Source: Pantoea coffeiphila (GTDB lineage Bacteria > Pseudomonadota > Gammaproteobacteria > Enterobacterales > Enterobacteriaceae). From it: 64,000 bases of DNA. A program made the position numbers and the translations under genes. The stretch lies in contig NZ_JAFBFW010000003.1 of the NCBI RefSeq assembly GCF_016909495.1, positions 434,001 to 498,000 of the forward strand, read 5' to 3'. This document shows, one piece after another, positions 37,330-46,435 of the stretch. Numbering within the stretch: the first letter of the stretch is position 1; each line of letters begins with the position of its first letter. The notes beneath the pieces are model-generated. The model ran no database searches. It was not told where the DNA came from and saw only the letters and a list, made by a program, of their open reading frames with translations.

Positions 37330-39204
37330 TTACTTGTAAGGCTGTACTTCCACTTTTCCTTCAATTTTTCCATCGTTACGATAGAAATTACTCATCACTT
37401 TAGTTCCGGTAACTGAAGTGATTCCTCCTGTATTTCTAAAGAATCCTTTAGAACTTAATGCAACACTTGTTTTACTTAAGATTTGACCATTTTCTTTGTT
37501 GTAAAATCCACTTGTTGAATGGATATTGACTTGATTGCCACTGACTTTTGCATAATTATTAAATCCGGCAGAGTTAATGTCGATAACTTTTCCTGCTTCA
37601 GCCGTACCAAAGTTTGAAAATGCCCCGGCACTTTTATAGTTGAAGTTATTTCCAGCGGAGAATGTACCTAAGTTATTCAGGTTTCTTGCATTCTCATCCT
37701 GATTGGTAATGTTAAGGTTGATATCGTTTCCGGCTTTAATAACTGAATCTGATGTAATAGCGTCAAGTGAACCAAGATTAATGGTAACATCATGATCTGC
37801 TTTGATTTCCGTTCCTTCCAGACCATTTACAATAGGACCGTTGGCAAAAGCACCATTGATAACAACATCTTTCGCATTGATTTCAGTTGAGTTGATTCCC
37901 AACCTGTTGCCGGCTTTGAGAGAAACGCTGCCTTTTGATGCCGTTATTTTTGTTCCGCCGTTTCCAATTGACATTTCTCCATCGGTCACAATGGTTATAT
38001 CACCATTTTTTGCGATGATTTGACTTTTTTTATCTGGATCTGAAGATTCGCGTTCGCTTCTTTTGATATTTTGTACTGATCCAGATTTGATATCTACATT
38101 ATCGGCCGTTATAGCTCCATGATAGTTGTTGATGTTAGTATTAGCTAAAATACTTAGTGCACCATCGGCAAGTATGCTGCCTGATGTATTTTCAAGGCTT
38201 TGTGATGTCGATTTAAAATTCCCACCGGCTGTCAGATTGCCTTTTCGGTTGTTGATTTGATCGGCATTAATTGTCAGATCATTACCACTGGATATATTCC
38301 CTGAGTTCCTGATAACACCATTATTTTGAATGACCAGATCGGTATCCGCAGATATGATTCCCCTGTTTTTTATTGATACACCTTTCTGTCCTGCAATTAG
38401 TGTGATCTTATCTGCATACATACCGCCAAGTTTAGCAACATCAATTCCGACATAATCAGCCTGTTCATTTATGGCTGCGCGACTCTTCAATACGCCGTCA
38501 ACATGATGGATATCAGAGTTTTTACCAGCCATCACTGTTAAATTATTTGCAGAGTTTTCTTCAGCAATGATATTGATAGTATGAGCGATCAGTGCAGTGT
38601 AGTCAGACTGATCCTGCAAACCATTACCTTGCAGAATAATATTTCCCTCTGAAACACTAATGGACGGATTGTCTGAAATGTCCACTTTTCCGGTAGTCAG
38701 TACGCCTCTTTCCGTATTGATAAAACCGCAGCCGTCGCAGGATATACCTGAAGGACTTGCAATAATCACATTGGCTTTTTTACCTGCCACTTCAATCAAG
38801 CCATTTAACTGCGTCATGTTCTTTGATGCCACTTCATTGATAATCACCGTGGCGGGACCATTTGATAAGTTACTGTTCCCAGCTACTTTACCGCCAAGAA
38901 TAGTCTTGGATTCGTTAATGTTGTTATTAAGAATTAGACCGTTTTTATTGACATTAAATTCAGTGAATTTATTATGCGAAACGCCGTTTTTTGATGGATC
39001 GTTAATATCAACAATGGTTGGTCCGGTAAGGTTTTCATGAATTCCCGGCCGATTTACCATGCCCGAATCCGCAATCACAGCACCTTCTGCCGAAAAAATG
39101 CCACCGAATATCGCCCACGTCATCAGACAAACTGGGGCTACTTTGAAAAATTTTGAAATTCTACTATCAGCATTGATTTGATGATTTATTTTGATAGATA
39201 ACAT
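37330..39204 (-). CDS. Short TpsA exoprotein 1 (filamentous-haemagglutinin N-terminal domain)
   Basis: This is the first exoprotein gene after tpsB. It has 624 residues, with AAGGA 6 nt before the ATG and the signal peptide core KVAPVCLMTWAIFGGIFSAE. The TPS domain has GVSHNKFTEFNV (74-85), CDGC (156-159) and VGIDVAKLGGMYADKITL. The usual NPNG motif, NPSG in its paralogues, reads SPSG at 150-153. Beta-helix repeats of the type LENTSGSILADGALSILAN fill the remainder, and the chain ends KVEVQPYK without an effector domain. Codon use and base composition are AT-rich as in the whole island. Secretion by the adjacent TpsB is inferred. Confidence 0.85.
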   Translation of the reverse strand: MLSIKINHQINADSRISKFFKVAPVCLMTWAIFGGIFSAEGAVIADSGMVNRPGIHENLTGPTIVDINDPSKNGVSHNKFTEFNVNKNGLILNNNINESKTILGGKVAGNSNLSNGPATVIINEVASKNMTQLNGLIEVAGKKANVIIASPSGISCDGCGFINTERGVLTTGKVDISDNPSISVSEGNIILQGNGLQDQSDYTALIAHTINIIAEENSANNLTVMAGKNSDIHHVDGVLKSRAAINEQADYVGIDVAKLGGMYADKITLIAGQKGVSIKNRGIISADTDLVIQNNGVIRNSGNISSGNDLTINADQINNRKGNLTAGGNFKSTSQSLENTSGSILADGALSILANTNINNYHGAITADNVDIKSGSVQNIKRSERESSDPDKKSQIIAKNGDITIVTDGEMSIGNGGTKITASKGSVSLKAGNRLGINSTEINAKDVVINGAFANGPIVNGLEGTEIKADHDVTINLGSLDAITSDSVIKAGNDINLNITNQDENARNLNNLGTFSAGNNFNYKSAGAFSNFGTAEAGKVIDINSAGFNNYAKVSGNQVNIHSTSGFYNKENGQILSKTSVALSSKGFFRNTGGITSVTGTKVMSNFYRNDGKIEGKVEVQPYK

Positions 39205-39248
39205 AACCGATCCTTGTTTGTTTAAATGAATTTAATATAGCCAGCAAT

Positions 39249-39290
39249 GTTATAATTTCTTTTTTATATGCTATAAATAGTAATGCATTT
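39249..39290 (-). promoter_or_regulatory. Candidate tpsA1 promoter with shared island box
   Basis: The minus-strand box AAATGCATTACTAT (39290-39277) is followed after 22 nt by TATAAC (39254-39249), 44 bp before the start codon. It matches the tpsA2/tpsA3 box at 12 of 14 bases. The rest of the 239-bp tpsB-tpsA1 gap is AT-rich and holds no gene. Confidence 0.6.
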
Positions 39291-39443
39291 ATTCTAATGT
39301 TATATACAGAGTTCTTTTTTATTTTTATTTCCCACGTAAAAACAATTAGGTTTATTGCTATTTTAATCTTTAGTTAAATTTTTTACTTTCACCTTTTTTA
39401 GTATTCTGATTTCAATGTCTTAATTTTCAATGATTTTCATTTT

Positions 39444-41135
39444 TCAATACATCCATTGTAAAGTTAACCCTAGCGTAAGATGATCGGTAACCAGTCCTTT
39501 AGGTTTTGAAATAGGTACCCCAGCAAAAACGTCATACCCGGTTTTCCATTTCACACCACGAAATCCTAGCGTGCCGCCGGAAATTGATTTTCCGGTAACC
39601 CATTCCTGATTGATATTTGAAACCCTGCCATAATCCACTCCCATATAGAGCTGATTATTCCATGATTGGGGCATATCTATATTAATTGTATTGCTAAAAT
39701 ACCAGCCGCGGTCCCCCATAAGCGTGTTTTCACCGTTGAAGCCGCGTACCGTCCAGCGGTTGCCAATGTTGAACTGGTCCTGCGTAATCAGTTGATCCGG
39801 ACTGTATTGTTGGTAATAACGTGGCTGCCAGCTCATTGCCATCCCGGCGAGCTCAAAGGGAACCTGTGCCTGCAAATCCAGAGTGACGATCCTGCTAATA
39901 TCACTGGCTTCACCATACTTTGCACTGGCCGTTTCTTTACTTCCAAGCCAGCGAACATTTCGCTGGAAGCTCAGATCGGCATCGACTACCGAATTTCGAA
40001 GGTAGTGCCGATGGGCGAGATCAAAACGTAGGTTAGTCAGATTTAATTTCTGTAACTCCATTTCCGTATCGCCAATGTGATAGTGCGCATCGCGCTTGAT
40101 CACCTGCGTACTAAATGTTGTTTTCTGCTGTGCGCCGCGATGCAGAACACGGCTAACCTTACCCATTACCACTTTGTTATTACCGCGATATTGATAATTA
40201 GAATAGTCCCCGACAAGAGCCTGATGATATTTGTTTTCACTGGCATAAATATTAAACGACCAGTATCCAAACGGTACGGTATAATTCAGCGAAGTGCTTT
40301 TATTACCTTTAGTGTGACTGTCCTCAAGGTCATGCGATGCTGAGATGTAAAACAGGTCGTTTAATGATGTTGGGTTATCGAGGTAAAGTGCAAGCCCTGC
40401 CTGATAGCGTCCGGTGCTTCTGCTGCCTGAATCGTCTACCCAGCCTGCCACGCGCCAGAATGATTGCTGCGACCGGTCGATAGCAACATCGCTCTTTCCT
40501 TCTTCCGAAGAGGGGAGGAGATTAATATGCACATCCGTCGTTGGAATGCCCTGCATATTTTCCAGCCCCTGTTCAAGATCGCGGAGATCGAGAATTTTCC
40601 CCTTATGAGTAGGGAATGTATTGGTTACGCGAACGTATTTATCCGAACCATCTTGCAAGAAAATATTCCCAATCAAACCAGAAACTATCTTAATTTTCAG
40701 TTCGCCATCTTTAACGTTTTGCTCCGGTAGTTCAGTACGAGATGTAATGTAACCCGAGGCGATCAGCTTATTCTGTAGGACAATTGCTATTGTTTTGATA
40801 TTGCTGGCATTCATACAGTGACCAACGGCCTGATTGGCAATCCTTTGCAATGGAAGCCAGTGGGGGACTGCACCGTCTTTATCAAGCTGTACATCTTTAA
40901 TTTTTAGACAATCGGGCTCATCAAGATATTTTTGCCCCTTTCTTATATCCGGAGCGGGTTCCGAACGTACATCTTTACCCGTGGTATCCAACTGGGACTG
41001 TAGCGCTTTTTGTTGTTCTTGCTGATTAGCATTTTGTTGCTGAATGTTGGCAGCTGGATTGGCTGGAAATGCACTTTTCGTCACAAAAATGAGTAAAATT
41101 GCCAGGTGATGAAATTTATAAACATAGGGTGTCAC
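39444..41135 (-). CDS. TpsB outer-membrane transporter (ShlB/FhaC/HecB family)
   Basis: The 563-residue TpsB exports TpsA partners across the outer membrane. It starts with GTG at 41135, after a GGAGA site 6 nt upstream, and has a signal peptide (LAILLIFVTKSAFPANPAA). A Gln-rich linker resembling the plug-helix region is followed by POTRA domains (about 75-225, with CLKIKDVQLDKDG and GYITSRTELPEQNVKDGEL). The 16-strand barrel contains the essential VRGF motif at 463-466, followed by GENTLMGDRGWYFSN, and ends LTLGLTLQWMY. It is the only TpsB in the window and precedes three TpsA genes. The haemolysin secretion/activation family call is firm; cargo specificity is inferred from linkage. Confidence 0.93.
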   Translation of the reverse strand: MTPYVYKFHHLAILLIFVTKSAFPANPAANIQQQNANQQEQQKALQSQLDTTGKDVRSEPAPDIRKGQKYLDEPDCLKIKDVQLDKDGAVPHWLPLQRIANQAVGHCMNASNIKTIAIVLQNKLIASGYITSRTELPEQNVKDGELKIKIVSGLIGNIFLQDGSDKYVRVTNTFPTHKGKILDLRDLEQGLENMQGIPTTDVHINLLPSSEEGKSDVAIDRSQQSFWRVAGWVDDSGSRSTGRYQAGLALYLDNPTSLNDLFYISASHDLEDSHTKGNKSTSLNYTVPFGYWSFNIYASENKYHQALVGDYSNYQYRGNNKVVMGKVSRVLHRGAQQKTTFSTQVIKRDAHYHIGDTEMELQKLNLTNLRFDLAHRHYLRNSVVDADLSFQRNVRWLGSKETASAKYGEASDISRIVTLDLQAQVPFELAGMAMSWQPRYYQQYSPDQLITQDQFNIGNRWTVRGFNGENTLMGDRGWYFSNTINIDMPQSWNNQLYMGVDYGRVSNINQEWVTGKSISGGTLGFRGVKWKTGYDVFAGVPISKPKGLVTDHLTLGLTLQWMY

Positions 41136-41367
41136 GATAAATCTCCATTAAAACGCGCATTTCCAGAGTCAAATTTAATTGACTCTGGAACTATTTCTGG
41201 CTTTCCTTGCCTTTTTCCGTGCCGTTAATGACATTAGTACTAAAAAGAATGTCATCAAAGAATATGATTAGTGAATGCAATAATAATTTTTCAGATGGAA
41301 TGCAAACAGGCTCAAGCATAGCTGAGCCATGTGATTTTAATTTTATTAATGGTTCGTGTTAAATGAT
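41136..41367 (-). promoter_or_regulatory. Long structured leader of tpsB
   Basis: If transcription starts about 7 nt after the -10 at 41374-41379, the tpsB mRNA has a leader of about 230 nt. It contains three inverted repeats: GGCTCA/TGAGCC (41309-41328), ATGACATT/AATGTCAT (41228-41255) and a perfect 12-bp pair TTCCAGAGTCAA/TTGACTCTGGAA (41161-41190) ending 25 bp before the GTG start. No coding sequence is seen in it. The repeats are visible; a regulatory role is inferred. Confidence 0.55.
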
Positions 41368-41373
41368 TCCGGC

Positions 41374-41415
41374 AGTATAGATGTTGAAAGTCAGCGGTGG
41401 AATAGTAATTAATCT
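41374..41415 (-). promoter_or_regulatory. Candidate tpsB promoter with shared island box
   Basis: The minus-strand box AGATTAATTACTAT (41415-41402) stands 22 nt before TATACT (41379-41374), the same spacing as in tpsA1. The 553-bp gap to parC contains this promoter, the tpsB leader and, towards 41689, the divergent parC promoter. Confidence 0.55.
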
Positions 41416-41688
41416 AATATTTGTAATTTATATTAGATGTTTTTGGAATTTTAATTTGCCATTTTTGATGTTTTTAATTGTTAAGATCGCGCATTTTTAA
41501 TGCGATTACCTGCGGCACTCTCTACTGAACCCTGTGACAGCCCCTAACCGGATAAGGTACTATCCTCGCCAAACTTACCGCGATGTGGAGCGGAGTTGCC
41601 TGACTGAGAACGGCAAGATATCAACCTGTTGATGACTTCCGTTCGATGTTGTCAGGCCGGAGCACCGCAATGTGAGGAAAAGAGAACA

Positions 41689-43962
41689 ATGAGCGATCTG
41701 ATGCAGGATGGTGCCGAGCGCCTTGCGCTGCACAAGTTTACAGAAAATGCGTACCTTAATTACTCCATGTACGTGATCATGGACCGCGCACTTCCCTATA
41801 TTGGCGACGGCCTCAAGCCGGTACAGCGCCGTATTGTTTACGCGATGTCTGAGCTGGGACTGAGTAACAGCGCGAAATTTAAAAAGTCAGCCCGTACCGT
41901 GGGTGACGTACTCGGTAAATATCATCCTCACGGCGACAGCGCCTGCTATGAAGCGATGGTGCTGATGGCGCAGCCGTTCTCCTATCGTTACCCGCTGGTC
42001 GATGGTCAGGGTAACTGGGGGGCACCGGACGATCCGAAATCCTTCGCGGCGATGCGCTATACGGAATCTCGCCTGTCAAAGTATGCGGAAGTGCTGCTGG
42101 GCGAGCTGGGGCAGGGAACGGTCGATTACATTCCGAACTTTGACGGCACCATGCAGGAGCCGAAGATGCTGCCTGCGCGGCTACCTAATATCCTGCTGAA
42201 CGGCACCACCGGTATTGCGGTCGGTATGGCAACGGATATCCCACCGCATAACCTGCGTGAAGTGGCCAAAGCGGCGATCGCGCTGATCGACAGCCCGAAA
42301 ACCACGCTGGATGAGTTGTTGGATATCGTCCAGGGGCCGGATTATCCGACCGAAGCCGAAATCATTACGCCGCGCAGTGAGATCCGTAAAATTTACCAAA
42401 GCGGTCGTGGTTCGGTTCGCATGCGCGCAGTATGGAAAAAAGAGGATGGCGACGTGGTGATCACCGCGCTGCCGCATCAGGTTTCCGGCGCGCGCGTGCT
42501 GGAGCAAATTGCCGCGCAGATGCGTAATAAAAAGCTGCCGATGGTGGAGGATCTGCGTGATGAGTCGGATCATGAGAATCCTACCCGCCTGGTGATCGTG
42601 CCGCGCTCCAATCGTGTCGATCTGGAACAGGTGATGAACCATCTGTTTGCCACCACCGATCTGGAACGCAGTTACCGTATCAATCTTAATATGATTGGTC
42701 TGGATAACCGTCCTGCGGTGAAAAATCTGCTGGAGATCCTCAGCGAGTGGCTGGTCTATCGCCGTGATACCGTTCGTCGCCGTCTGAACTATCGTCTTGA
42801 GAAAGTCCTGAAGCGCCTGCATATCCTTGCCGGTTTACTGGTGGCTTTCCTGAATATTGACGAAGTGATCCATATCATTCGCAGTGAAGATGAGCCGAAG
42901 CCGGTACTGATGTCACGTTTCGACATTTCAGAAACCCAGGCTGAAGCCATTCTGGAACTGAAACTGCGCCATCTCGCCAAGCTGGAAGAGATGAAAATTC
43001 GCGGTGAGCAGGATGAGCTGGAAAAGGAACGCGATCACCTGCAGGGTATTCTGGCGTCTGAACGCAAAATGAATACGCTGCTGAAAAAAGAGCTGCAGGC
43101 CGATAGCGATACCTACGGGGACGACCGCCGTTCTCCGCTGCGCGAGCGGGAAGAAGCGAAGGCCATCAGCGAGCATGAACTGGTGCCGTCCGAACCGGTG
43201 ACCATTGTTCTGTCGCAAATGGGCTGGGTGCGCAGCGCCAAAGGGCACGACATCGATCCGGCGGGTCTTAACTACAAAGCCGGGGACAGCTATCGTGCGG
43301 CGGCACGCGGTAAGAGCAACCAGCCGGTCGCCTTTATTGACTCCACCGGGCGTAGCTACGCGCTCGATCCTGTCACGCTACCGTCGGCGCGCGGGCAGGG
43401 CGAGCCGCTCACCGGCAAGCTGACGCCGCCGCCGGGGGCGGTGGTTGAACAGGTACTGATGGAGGCCGATGAGCAGCGGCTGCTGATGGCATCGGACGCA
43501 GGTTACGGATTTGTCTGCACCTTCAGCGATCTCGTTTCCCGCAACCGTGCCGGCAAAGCGCTGCTCAGCCTGCCGGAAAATGCCAAAGTCATGACGCCGC
43601 TGGCTATTCATGGTGATGACGATCTGCTGCTGGCGATTACCGCAGCCGGACGTATGCTGATGTTCCCGGTTGGCGACCTGCCGCAGCTCTCCAAAGGGAA
43701 GGGCAACAAGATTATCTCTATTCCGGCGGCTCAGGCAGCATCGGGTGAAGATAAGTTGGCCTGGCTACTGTTGCTGACGCCGCAAAGTGCCATTACTCTG
43801 TACGTCGGCAAGCGTAAGCTGACGCTGAAAGCGGAAGATTTACAGAAATTCCGTGCAGAGCGTGGGCGTCGTGGCACCCAGCTGCCGCGCGGACTGCAGC
43901 GTATCGATCGTGTTGATGTTGATGGTCCGTCACGTCCTGTCGTAGATGACAGCGAGGAGTAA
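41689..43962 (+). CDS. parC: DNA topoisomerase IV subunit A
   Basis: ParC is the DNA cleavage subunit of topoisomerase IV. The ATG at 41689 ([17 protein letters not shown]) has a GAGGAAA site and gives 757 residues (E. coli 752); an upstream in-frame ATG lacks support. The catalytic Tyr is Tyr124 in [10 protein letters not shown]. The quinolone-determining region reads [12 protein letters not shown] with Ser84 and Glu88 (E. coli Ser80 and Glu84), so it is wild type. The C-terminal beta-pinwheel follows from about residue 500. plsC is 150 bp downstream, as in E. coli. Confidence 0.98.
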   Translation: MSDLMQDGAERLALHKFTENAYLNYSMYVIMDRALPYIGDGLKPVQRRIVYAMSELGLSNSAKFKKSARTVGDVLGKYHPHGDSACYEAMVLMAQPFSYRYPLVDGQGNWGAPDDPKSFAAMRYTESRLSKYAEVLLGELGQGTVDYIPNFDGTMQEPKMLPARLPNILLNGTTGIAVGMATDIPPHNLREVAKAAIALIDSPKTTLDELLDIVQGPDYPTEAEIITPRSEIRKIYQSGRGSVRMRAVWKKEDGDVVITALPHQVSGARVLEQIAAQMRNKKLPMVEDLRDESDHENPTRLVIVPRSNRVDLEQVMNHLFATTDLERSYRINLNMIGLDNRPAVKNLLEILSEWLVYRRDTVRRRLNYRLEKVLKRLHILAGLLVAFLNIDEVIHIIRSEDEPKPVLMSRFDISETQAEAILELKLRHLAKLEEMKIRGEQDELEKERDHLQGILASERKMNTLLKKELQADSDTYGDDRRSPLREREEAKAISEHELVPSEPVTIVLSQMGWVRSAKGHDIDPAGLNYKAGDSYRAAARGKSNQPVAFIDSTGRSYALDPVTLPSARGQGEPLTGKLTPPPGAVVEQVLMEADEQRLLMASDAGYGFVCTFSDLVSRNRAGKALLSLPENAKVMTPLAIHGDDDLLLAITAAGRMLMFPVGDLPQLSKGKGNKIISIPAAQAASGEDKLAWLLLLTPQSAITLYVGKRKLTLKAEDLQKFRAERGRRGTQLPRGLQRIDRVDVDGPSRPVVDDSEE

Positions 43963-44112
43963 TTCTCCTGTGCCGATTGCAGGCTGGGGACGTCAATGTC
44001 GCCAGCCTGCCGAAATCATCAAATAAAAAACAGTTAAGCCACTTTTAGTCAGCGTATGATGCCGAAATCATTCGGTCAGCATACGTTGTCGGCATGCAAT
44101 AACGAGGTTGTG

Positions 44113-44850
44113 ATGCTCTCTATTTTACGTATCATTGTGGTTATTATTTATTCGATACTGGTTTGTGTTTTTGGCTGTATTTATTGCCTGTTCAGTCCAC
44201 GAAACCCGAAGCATGTTTCTACCTTTGGCCGTCTTTTCGGCCGGCTGGCCCCGGTGTTTGGCTTAAAGGTTGAATTGCGTCGCCCCGAAGGCCATGAAAA
44301 TTTCCCCAATGCGATCTATATCTGTAATCACCAGAACAACTACGACATGATTACCGCGGCGAATATCGTTGAGCCATCAACCGTTACCGTTGGCAAGAAA
44401 AGCCTGCTGTGGGTTCCTTTCTTCGGTCTGCTCTACTGGCTGACAGGTAATTTGCTGATCGACCGTGATAATCGTGCCAAAGCGCACGGCACCATTGGTG
44501 AACTGGTTAACGAGTTTCAGAAGAAGAAAATCTCATTCTGGATGTTTCCGGAAGGTACGCGTAGCCGCGGCCGTGGGTTGCTGCCGTTCAAAACCGGTGC
44601 GTTTCATGCTGCCGTTGCTGCCGGTGTACCGATTATTCCGGTCGTGGTTTCCAACACGCATGACAAAATCAAACTCAACAGGTTGAAAAATGGCCTTGCT
44701 ATCGTTGAAATGATGCCGCCCGTCGATACAAAATCATTTGAAAATCAGTCTGTTCGTAAGCTGGCAACCCACTGCCGCGAGCTGATGTCGGCAAAACTTG
44801 ATGAGTTAAATGCTGAAGTCGCTGCACGCGAAGCATCAGGTAAGCTATAA
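44113..44850 (+). CDS. plsC: 1-acyl-sn-glycerol-3-phosphate acyltransferase
   Basis: PlsC acylates lysophosphatidic acid at sn-2 to phosphatidic acid in the inner membrane. The ATG at 44113 (MLSILRIIVVIIYSILVCVF) gives 245 residues, the E. coli length; the frame extends upstream without support. After one N-terminal membrane segment the catalytic HX4D is seen as NHQNNYD near residue 73, and the FPEGTRSRGRG phosphate-binding motif near residue 150. It lies between parC and ftsP on the same strand. Confidence 0.97.
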   Translation: MLSILRIIVVIIYSILVCVFGCIYCLFSPRNPKHVSTFGRLFGRLAPVFGLKVELRRPEGHENFPNAIYICNHQNNYDMITAANIVEPSTVTVGKKSLLWVPFFGLLYWLTGNLLIDRDNRAKAHGTIGELVNEFQKKKISFWMFPEGTRSRGRGLLPFKTGAFHAAVAAGVPIIPVVVSNTHDKIKLNRLKNGLAIVEMMPPVDTKSFENQSVRKLATHCRELMSAKLDELNAEVAAREASGKL

Positions 44851-44973
44851 ATTATCGGAGTGAGCGTGGCGTCACGCTCACTGTAGTTGTTCATGCGGCA
44901 GCACAGCCCGCGCACAATGATAACAATGGATTTCGGCCGCCCTGTTGGCCGTTTTTGGCTTACGGAGTCGGGT

Positions 44974-46389
44974 ATGTCCCTTAGTCGTCGTCAGTTCTTT
45001 AAGGCCTCAGGCATTGCCCTTTGCGCTTCCTCGTTACCCTTCAGCGCGCGGGCGGCAGGACCTAGCACGCCACTGCCGGTTCCGCCGCTGATTGAGTCTC
45101 GCCGTGGGCAGCCGCTGTTTCTGACGATGCAGCGTAGTCACTGGTCTTTTGACGGCAGCAGCAAGGCGCAGGTGTGGGGGTTTAACGGTCTCTATCTGGG
45201 GCCAACGGTACGCGTATGGAGCGGTGACGACGTCAAACTGATCTACAGCAATCGGCTAAATGAGCCGGTAGCGATGACCGTCAGTGGGCTGCAGGTGCCC
45301 GGTGCGCTGATGGGGGGAGCTGCCCGCATGATGTCACCGGGCGTTGACTGGTCACCGGTCATTCCCATTCGTCAGGCTGCTGCAACCTGCTGGTATCATG
45401 CCAATACGCCGAATCGCATGGCCCCGCATGTCTATAACGGGCTGGCGGGAATGTGGCTGGTGGAGGATGAGGTTAGTAAGTCCTTACCTATTCCCAAACA
45501 CTATGGCGTGGACGACTTCCCACTCATTATTCAGGACAAACGACTCGATAACTTCGGCTCGCCGGAATACGACCCGCCCGGCGAAGGTGGCTTTATTGGT
45601 GATACGCTGCTGGTTAACGGCGTGCAGAATCCGTTCCTTGAAGTTTCACGCGGCTGGGTGCGTTTGCGTTTGCTGAATGCCTCCAATGCTCGCCGCTATC
45701 AATTACGTATGAGCGATGCCCGCCCGTTCAATGTCATTGCCAGCGATCAGGGATTTTTGCCTGCGCCGGTTGTGGTTGAACAACTGTCACTGGCACCCGG
45801 TGAGCGCCGTGAAGTCCTGATTGATATGACCCAGGGGGATGAAGTTTCGATTACCGCAGGTGAAGCGGCAGGTTTTGTCGATCGGCTGCGTGGCATCTTC
45901 GAACCCTCCAGCATTTTGATCTCCACACTGATACTGACCCTGCGTCCTACGGGGCTGTTACCGTTAGTAACCGATAACTTACCTATGCGCATTCTGGCGG
46001 ACCAAATCATTCCCGGCACCGTCAGCCGCACCCGCGAATTCCGCCTGGGTGACTCCACGCCGGGTATTAACGGTGCGCTCTGGGATATGAAGCGAATTGA
46101 CACTCAGGCGCAGCAGGGCAGTTTTGAGCGCTGGATGATTCATTCAGATATACCGCAGGCGTTTCATATTCAGGGCGTGATGTTTCTGATTAAAAGCGTC
46201 AATGGTGCGCAGACCATGGCTGAAGATCGCGGCTGGAAGGATACAGTTTGGATAGACGGTGATGTGGAACTGCTGGTGTCATTTACTCAGTCATCTTCCG
46301 AGCACTTCCCGTTTGTGTATTACAGCCAGATGCTGGAAATGGCCGATCGCGGCACAGCGGGGCAGATGCTGGTCAACCCTGTGTTGTAG
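44974..46389 (+). CDS. ftsP: Cell division protein FtsP (multicopper-oxidase fold)
   Basis: FtsP (SufI) stabilises the divisome under stress and has a multicopper-oxidase fold without copper. The ATG at 44974 places the twin-arginine motif LSRRQFFKASG at residues 3-13, followed by a hydrophobic stretch to ARA, so it is exported folded by Tat. Length is 471 residues (E. coli 470). Three cupredoxin domains are suggested by MQRSHWSFDGSSKAQVWGFN, VRLRLLNASNARRYQLRM and WMIHSDIPQAFHIQGVMF. The His-rich copper ligand patterns of true oxidases are incomplete, as in FtsP. Confidence 0.95.
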   Translation: MSLSRRQFFKASGIALCASSLPFSARAAGPSTPLPVPPLIESRRGQPLFLTMQRSHWSFDGSSKAQVWGFNGLYLGPTVRVWSGDDVKLIYSNRLNEPVAMTVSGLQVPGALMGGAARMMSPGVDWSPVIPIRQAAATCWYHANTPNRMAPHVYNGLAGMWLVEDEVSKSLPIPKHYGVDDFPLIIQDKRLDNFGSPEYDPPGEGGFIGDTLLVNGVQNPFLEVSRGWVRLRLLNASNARRYQLRMSDARPFNVIASDQGFLPAPVVVEQLSLAPGERREVLIDMTQGDEVSITAGEAAGFVDRLRGIFEPSSILISTLILTLRPTGLLPLVTDNLPMRILADQIIPGTVSRTREFRLGDSTPGINGALWDMKRIDTQAQQGSFERWMIHSDIPQAFHIQGVMFLIKSVNGAQTMAEDRGWKDTVWIDGDVELLVSFTQSSSEHFPFVYYSQMLEMADRGTAGQMLVNPVL

Positions 46390-46397
46390 ATCCTGGA

Positions 46398-46428
46398 CGA
46401 TTTGCCCGCTGTTGAGGCGGGCAAATCG
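46398..46428. terminator. Bidirectional terminator ftsP/dkgA
   Basis: CGATTTGCCCGC and GCGGGCAAATCG form a perfect 12-bp stem with a 7-nt loop between the convergent ftsP and dkgA stop codons. Confidence 0.75.
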
Positions 46429-46435
46429 TGGCGGA

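Noticed and set aside
33224..39204. The three TpsA genes as broken pieces of one large haemagglutinin gene
   Set aside because: Each has its own ribosome-binding site, signal peptide, full TPS domain, promoter box and similar length and ending. Fragments of one gene would not each repeat the N-terminus.
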